Source: Deltaproteobacteria bacterium
GTDB taxonomy: Bacteria > Desulfobacterota > Binatia > DP-6
DNA length: 6,783 bases
NCBI GenBank assembly: GCA_005879245.1
Contig: VBLA01000360.1
Location: 1-6,783 of the forward strand
Direction: 5' to 3'
The translations under genes were made by a program, and so were the position numbers. Shown piece after piece: positions 4,291 through 6,783 of this stretch (position 1 is the stretch's first letter; every line of letters starts with the position of its first letter). Under the pieces are notes generated by a model. It did no database searches and was not told where the DNA came from. It was given only the letters and a program-made list of their open reading frames with translations.

Positions 4291-6783
4291 TCGATGCGGT
4301 TCTCCAGGTTCTTGTACGGCCGGACGCGGAGCGCGAACCAGCGGCCGCTCAGGTCCTGGACGTCGCGCTCGTACACGGCCATGGTGTCGACCGCCTGCGC
4401 GCAGAGTTGCTCCAGGTCTGGACAGTCGATGTTCGGCTTGATGTTCCCGATCGGCCGTCCCACGTCTCCCGGGATCAGGTTCAGGATCTTCTCGGCCATC
4501 GGCGTGAAGCGGCGGATACGGAGCTCGATGGTCACGATCACGATGGCGATCTGCACGCTCGCGAGCAGGTTCGTGAGGTCGCTGTTCACCCGGCTCAGCT
4601 CATCGTTGCGGCCGTGCAGCTCCTCGTTCACCGTGTTGAGCTCCTCGTTGGTCGACTGGAGCTCCTCCTTGGCGGTGTCCAGCTCCTCGTTCGTGCTCTG
4701 CAGCTCCTCGTTGCCCGACAGCGCCTCCTCGTTCGCCGATTGCAGCTCCTCGTTCGCCGCCTCGAGCTCCTGGATGGTCGACTGCAGGTGCTCGCGGTTC
4801 GCAGCCAGCTCCCGCTCGAGCTCGCCAACGCGCGGTCCCTCGCGCCGGGGGGCCGGCCGGCCGTCAGCCTTGCCCGGCGCGCGTTGGCGTGGAGACCGAC
4901 GTTTCTCGGGCTCCTCGTCGAAGAGGACGAGGAAGTGCATCTTCCCGTCGACGGTGAGCGGGACGGCCTCCACGCTCAGGTCGCGCCAGTGGTCATTCGA
5001 CTTGACGCGCAAGCCCTCCTTGCGGACAGGCACACCCCCCTGCTGGGCCTCGTTGAGGGCCTTTCTGATACCATGGGCGAGCCCCTCGCGCGTCATGCGC
5101 ATCAGGTTCAGGCTGGCTTCGCCCGGCGCCGCTTCCAGGTAAGGACCGGTCTGCCCGCGGAACTGGACGATCTGCATGGTCGGGTCGACGACGACGCCCG
5201 GTGGGGCATAGCGGTCGAGCATCAGATTGTCCACTTCGCGGCGGAGGATCCTGCCCGTTTCGCGGCCTTCTCCACCGCGTGTCGGACCCAGTGTCGGCGC
5301 GGCCACATAGTCGACCGGGAAGCCGACCTTGTCCGGCACGGTCGTGAGCTTCTTCCGATAGACCCGGTGCTTCTTGTCGGTCAGCTCGAAGAGCTCCACA
5401 TGCGGGCCGATCGTCTCGGCGTGTCCCAGCATGAGGAACCCGCTCGGCTTGAGGGCGTAGTGGAAGATGTTCATCAGGCGCCGCTGGAGAGCCAAGCTCA
5501 TGTAGATGAGCACGTTGCGGCAGAGGATCAGGTCGAGGCGCGAGAACGGGGGATCGCGCGTCACGTCCTGGCGGGCGAAGACGCAGGTGTCGCGTACGGC
5601 CTTGCTGATGCGGTAGGTGCCGTCCGCACTGCTGAAGAAGTGGCGCAGGCGCTCGGGCGAGACGTCCGCCGAGATGCTCTCGGGGTAGATGCCGTTCCGC
5701 GCGAAGCCGATGGCGGCCTCGCTGATGTCCGTGCCGAAGATCTGGATCGGGAGGCCGCCCTTCTTCTCCTTCTCGAGGAACTCGGCGAGAGTCATCGAGA
5801 CCGAGTACGCCTCCTCCCCGGTGGAGCATCCCGGCACCCATACGCGAATCGGGTCGCTCTCGCCGCGCTTCTCCAGGAGCGCGGGAAGAACGTGGGTCGC
5901 CAGGGCCTCGTACGACTCGGGCTCGCGGAAGAAGCGCGTCACGTGAATCAGGATGTCATGGTAGAGGTGTTCGATCTCGGTTGGGTGCTCCTGGAGGTGC
6001 TTGACGTATTCCGCGAACCCGGAGAGCTTTTGGAGCGCCATACGGCGCTGGATCCGGCGCTTCATGGTCGGCAACTTGTAGTGCCGGAAGTCGACCCCGC
6101 TCGAGGCGTGGAGCATGGTGAAGACGCGCTCGAGCTGCTCGTCGTCGAGGACGAGGCCCGCTTCGGTCGTCGGGGGCCACGGCTGCCTCAGGTACGCGTG
6201 GCGGGATATCTTCACGAGCTCGGTGGCGATCTCTGCTGGCGAGAGGACGAGATCGATCATCCCGGTGGCGATGGCGGCGCGCGGCATGCCGTCGTACTTC
6301 GCGGTCTCGGGCACCTGGGCGATGGTGATGCCGCCCACGGCCTTGATCTCGCGCACGCCGATGGCCCCGTCCGATGCCGTCCCGGAGAGGATCACGCCGA
6401 TCGCCCGGTTCTCCGCGGAGTGAGCGAGCGAGCGGAGGAAGAAGTCGATCGGCGTGTACTGCGTGCGGTCACCGGGGCGGGGGGCCAGGTGCAGCTCGCC
6501 GTCCGTGATCCCCATCTGCACGTTGGGGGGAATCACGTACACGTGCCCCGGCTCGATATGCATTCCGTCGGTCACCTGGTGCACCAAGAGCCGCGTCTTC
6601 GCGCCGAGGAGGCTCGGCAGCGCGCTCTCGTGCTGAGGCGCCAGATGCTGCACGAGGACCAGCGCCAGGTCCGAGTCGTCCGGAAGCGCCTGCAGGAGTT
6701 GCGAGAACGCCTCGAGCCCGCCGGCCGAGGCGCCGACGCCGACGACTGTCGGCTCCGCGGTGGATCGCGCCTCGGTGTGGGGG
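4281..6783 (-). CDS. CheB methylesterase / CheR methyltransferase / PAS fusion protein, 5' partial
   Basis: Chemotaxis-like signalling protein without a receiver domain, 833 visible codons; the start lies beyond the right edge. A GTG at 6653 is not the start, because CheB homology continues upstream of it. Numbering visible residues from the edge: CheB esterase about 13-190 with the full catalytic triad Ser19 (GVGASAGG), His46 (LVQHLAP) and Asp138 (SGTASDGAIG). CheR follows at about 214-480: VTRFFREPESYE, the SAM-binding WVPGCSTGEEAYS (about 315-327), FGTDIS, and DLILCRNVLIYM (417-428). A PAS-like domain (about 510-625) is followed by a coiled coil (about 649-738) of NEELQSTNEEL heptads, then a second PAS with IRRFTPMAEKILNLIP. 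Such fusions are thought to sense through PAS and modify or relay to partner kinases; the kinase follows directly downstream. The last PAS is cut off after RIDGG by a deletion/frameshift, so its end lies in the 3997-4284 frame. Confidence 0.92.
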   Translation of the reverse strand, partial: PHTEARSTAEPTVVGVGASAGGLEAFSQLLQALPDDSDLALVLVQHLAPQHESALPSLLGAKTRLLVHQVTDGMHIEPGHVYVIPPNVQMGITDGELHLAPRPGDRTQYTPIDFFLRSLAHSAENRAIGVILSGTASDGAIGVREIKAVGGITIAQVPETAKYDGMPRAAIATGMIDLVLSPAEIATELVKISRHAYLRQPWPPTTEAGLVLDDEQLERVFTMLHASSGVDFRHYKLPTMKRRIQRRMALQKLSGFAEYVKHLQEHPTEIEHLYHDILIHVTRFFREPESYEALATHVLPALLEKRGESDPIRVWVPGCSTGEEAYSVSMTLAEFLEKEKKGGLPIQIFGTDISEAAIGFARNGIYPESISADVSPERLRHFFSSADGTYRISKAVRDTCVFARQDVTRDPPFSRLDLILCRNVLIYMSLALQRRLMNIFHYALKPSGFLMLGHAETIGPHVELFELTDKKHRVYRKKLTTVPDKVGFPVDYVAAPTLGPTRGGEGRETGRILRREVDNLMLDRYAPPGVVVDPTMQIVQFRGQTGPYLEAAPGEASLNLMRMTREGLAHGIRKALNEAQQGGVPVRKEGLRVKSNDHWRDLSVEAVPLTVDGKMHFLVLFDEEPEKRRSPRQRAPGKADGRPAPRREGPRVGELERELAANREHLQSTIQELEAANEELQSANEEALSGNEELQSTNEELDTAKEELQSTNEELNTVNEELHGRNDELSRVNSDLTNLLASVQIAIVIVTIELRIRRFTPMAEKILNLIPGDVGRPIGNIKPNIDCPDLEQLCAQAVDTMAVYERDVQDLSGRWFALRVRPYKNLENRIDGG
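4596..4826 (-). repeat. Degenerate 21-bp tandem repeat encoding coiled-coil heptads
   Basis: About eleven units of 21 bp start at 4596, 4617, 4638, 4659, 4680, 4701, 4722, 4743, 4764, 4785 and 4806, most beginning (plus strand) with CAGCTCCTCGTT or GAGCTCCTCGTT. On the coding strand each unit is seven codons, giving NEELQST/A-type heptads that form the linker helix between the two PAS domains. The units stay in frame. The motif is usual for this protein family, so the repeat is a coding pattern rather than a separate element. Confidence 0.85.

Overview
The window is GC-rich bacterial DNA with GTG start codons, dense gene packing and repeated 4-nt GTGA stop/start overlaps. Its gene content is thiS-thiG-thiE, a Phd/PIN toxin-antitoxin pair and a CheB-CheR-PAS fusion beside a hybrid histidine kinase. 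This fits a large-genome soil or sediment lineage such as Deltaproteobacteria sensu lato, Rokubacteria/Methylomirabilota or a similar phylum. The taxonomy is inference from gene style only.

Left part, plus strand (about 52-2316): thiS (sulfur carrier) and thiG (thiazole synthase) are followed by a Phd/YefM antitoxin and a VapC-type PIN toxin, then by a ThiE/TenI-family gene. The toxin-antitoxin pair therefore sits inside the thiamine cluster. Antitoxin and toxin overlap by GTGA (1322-1325), and toxin and thiE overlap by GTGA (1714-1717), so antitoxin, toxin and thiE read as one transcriptional unit. A perfect 10+1+10 bp palindrome (1063-1083) lies 2 bp before the antitoxin ATG, over a possible -10 box. 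It is the likely autoregulatory operator, and it would also affect thiE.

Right part, minus strand (2322-6783, convergent with thiE across 5 bp): a signalling locus read from the right edge leftwards. First comes a CheB methylesterase / CheR methyltransferase / PAS / long coiled-coil / PAS protein whose start lies outside the window. Then comes an out-of-frame PAS remnant that belongs to its C-terminus. Last is a PAS-histidine kinase-receiver hybrid kinase broken into two frames.

The signalling locus carries two lesions of the same kind: a missing stretch of conserved domain plus a frame change. One is at about 4281-4290, where the expected linker and the start of the last PAS are absent. The other is at about 3296-3301, where roughly 30-35 residues of the HisKA hairpin after the phosphoacceptor histidine are absent. 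Everything else in these frames is intact and motif-complete. This points either to recent decay or to local assembly errors, which the sequence alone cannot separate. No RNA gene, CRISPR array or insertion sequence was found, and no gene-free stretch exceeds 300 bases.
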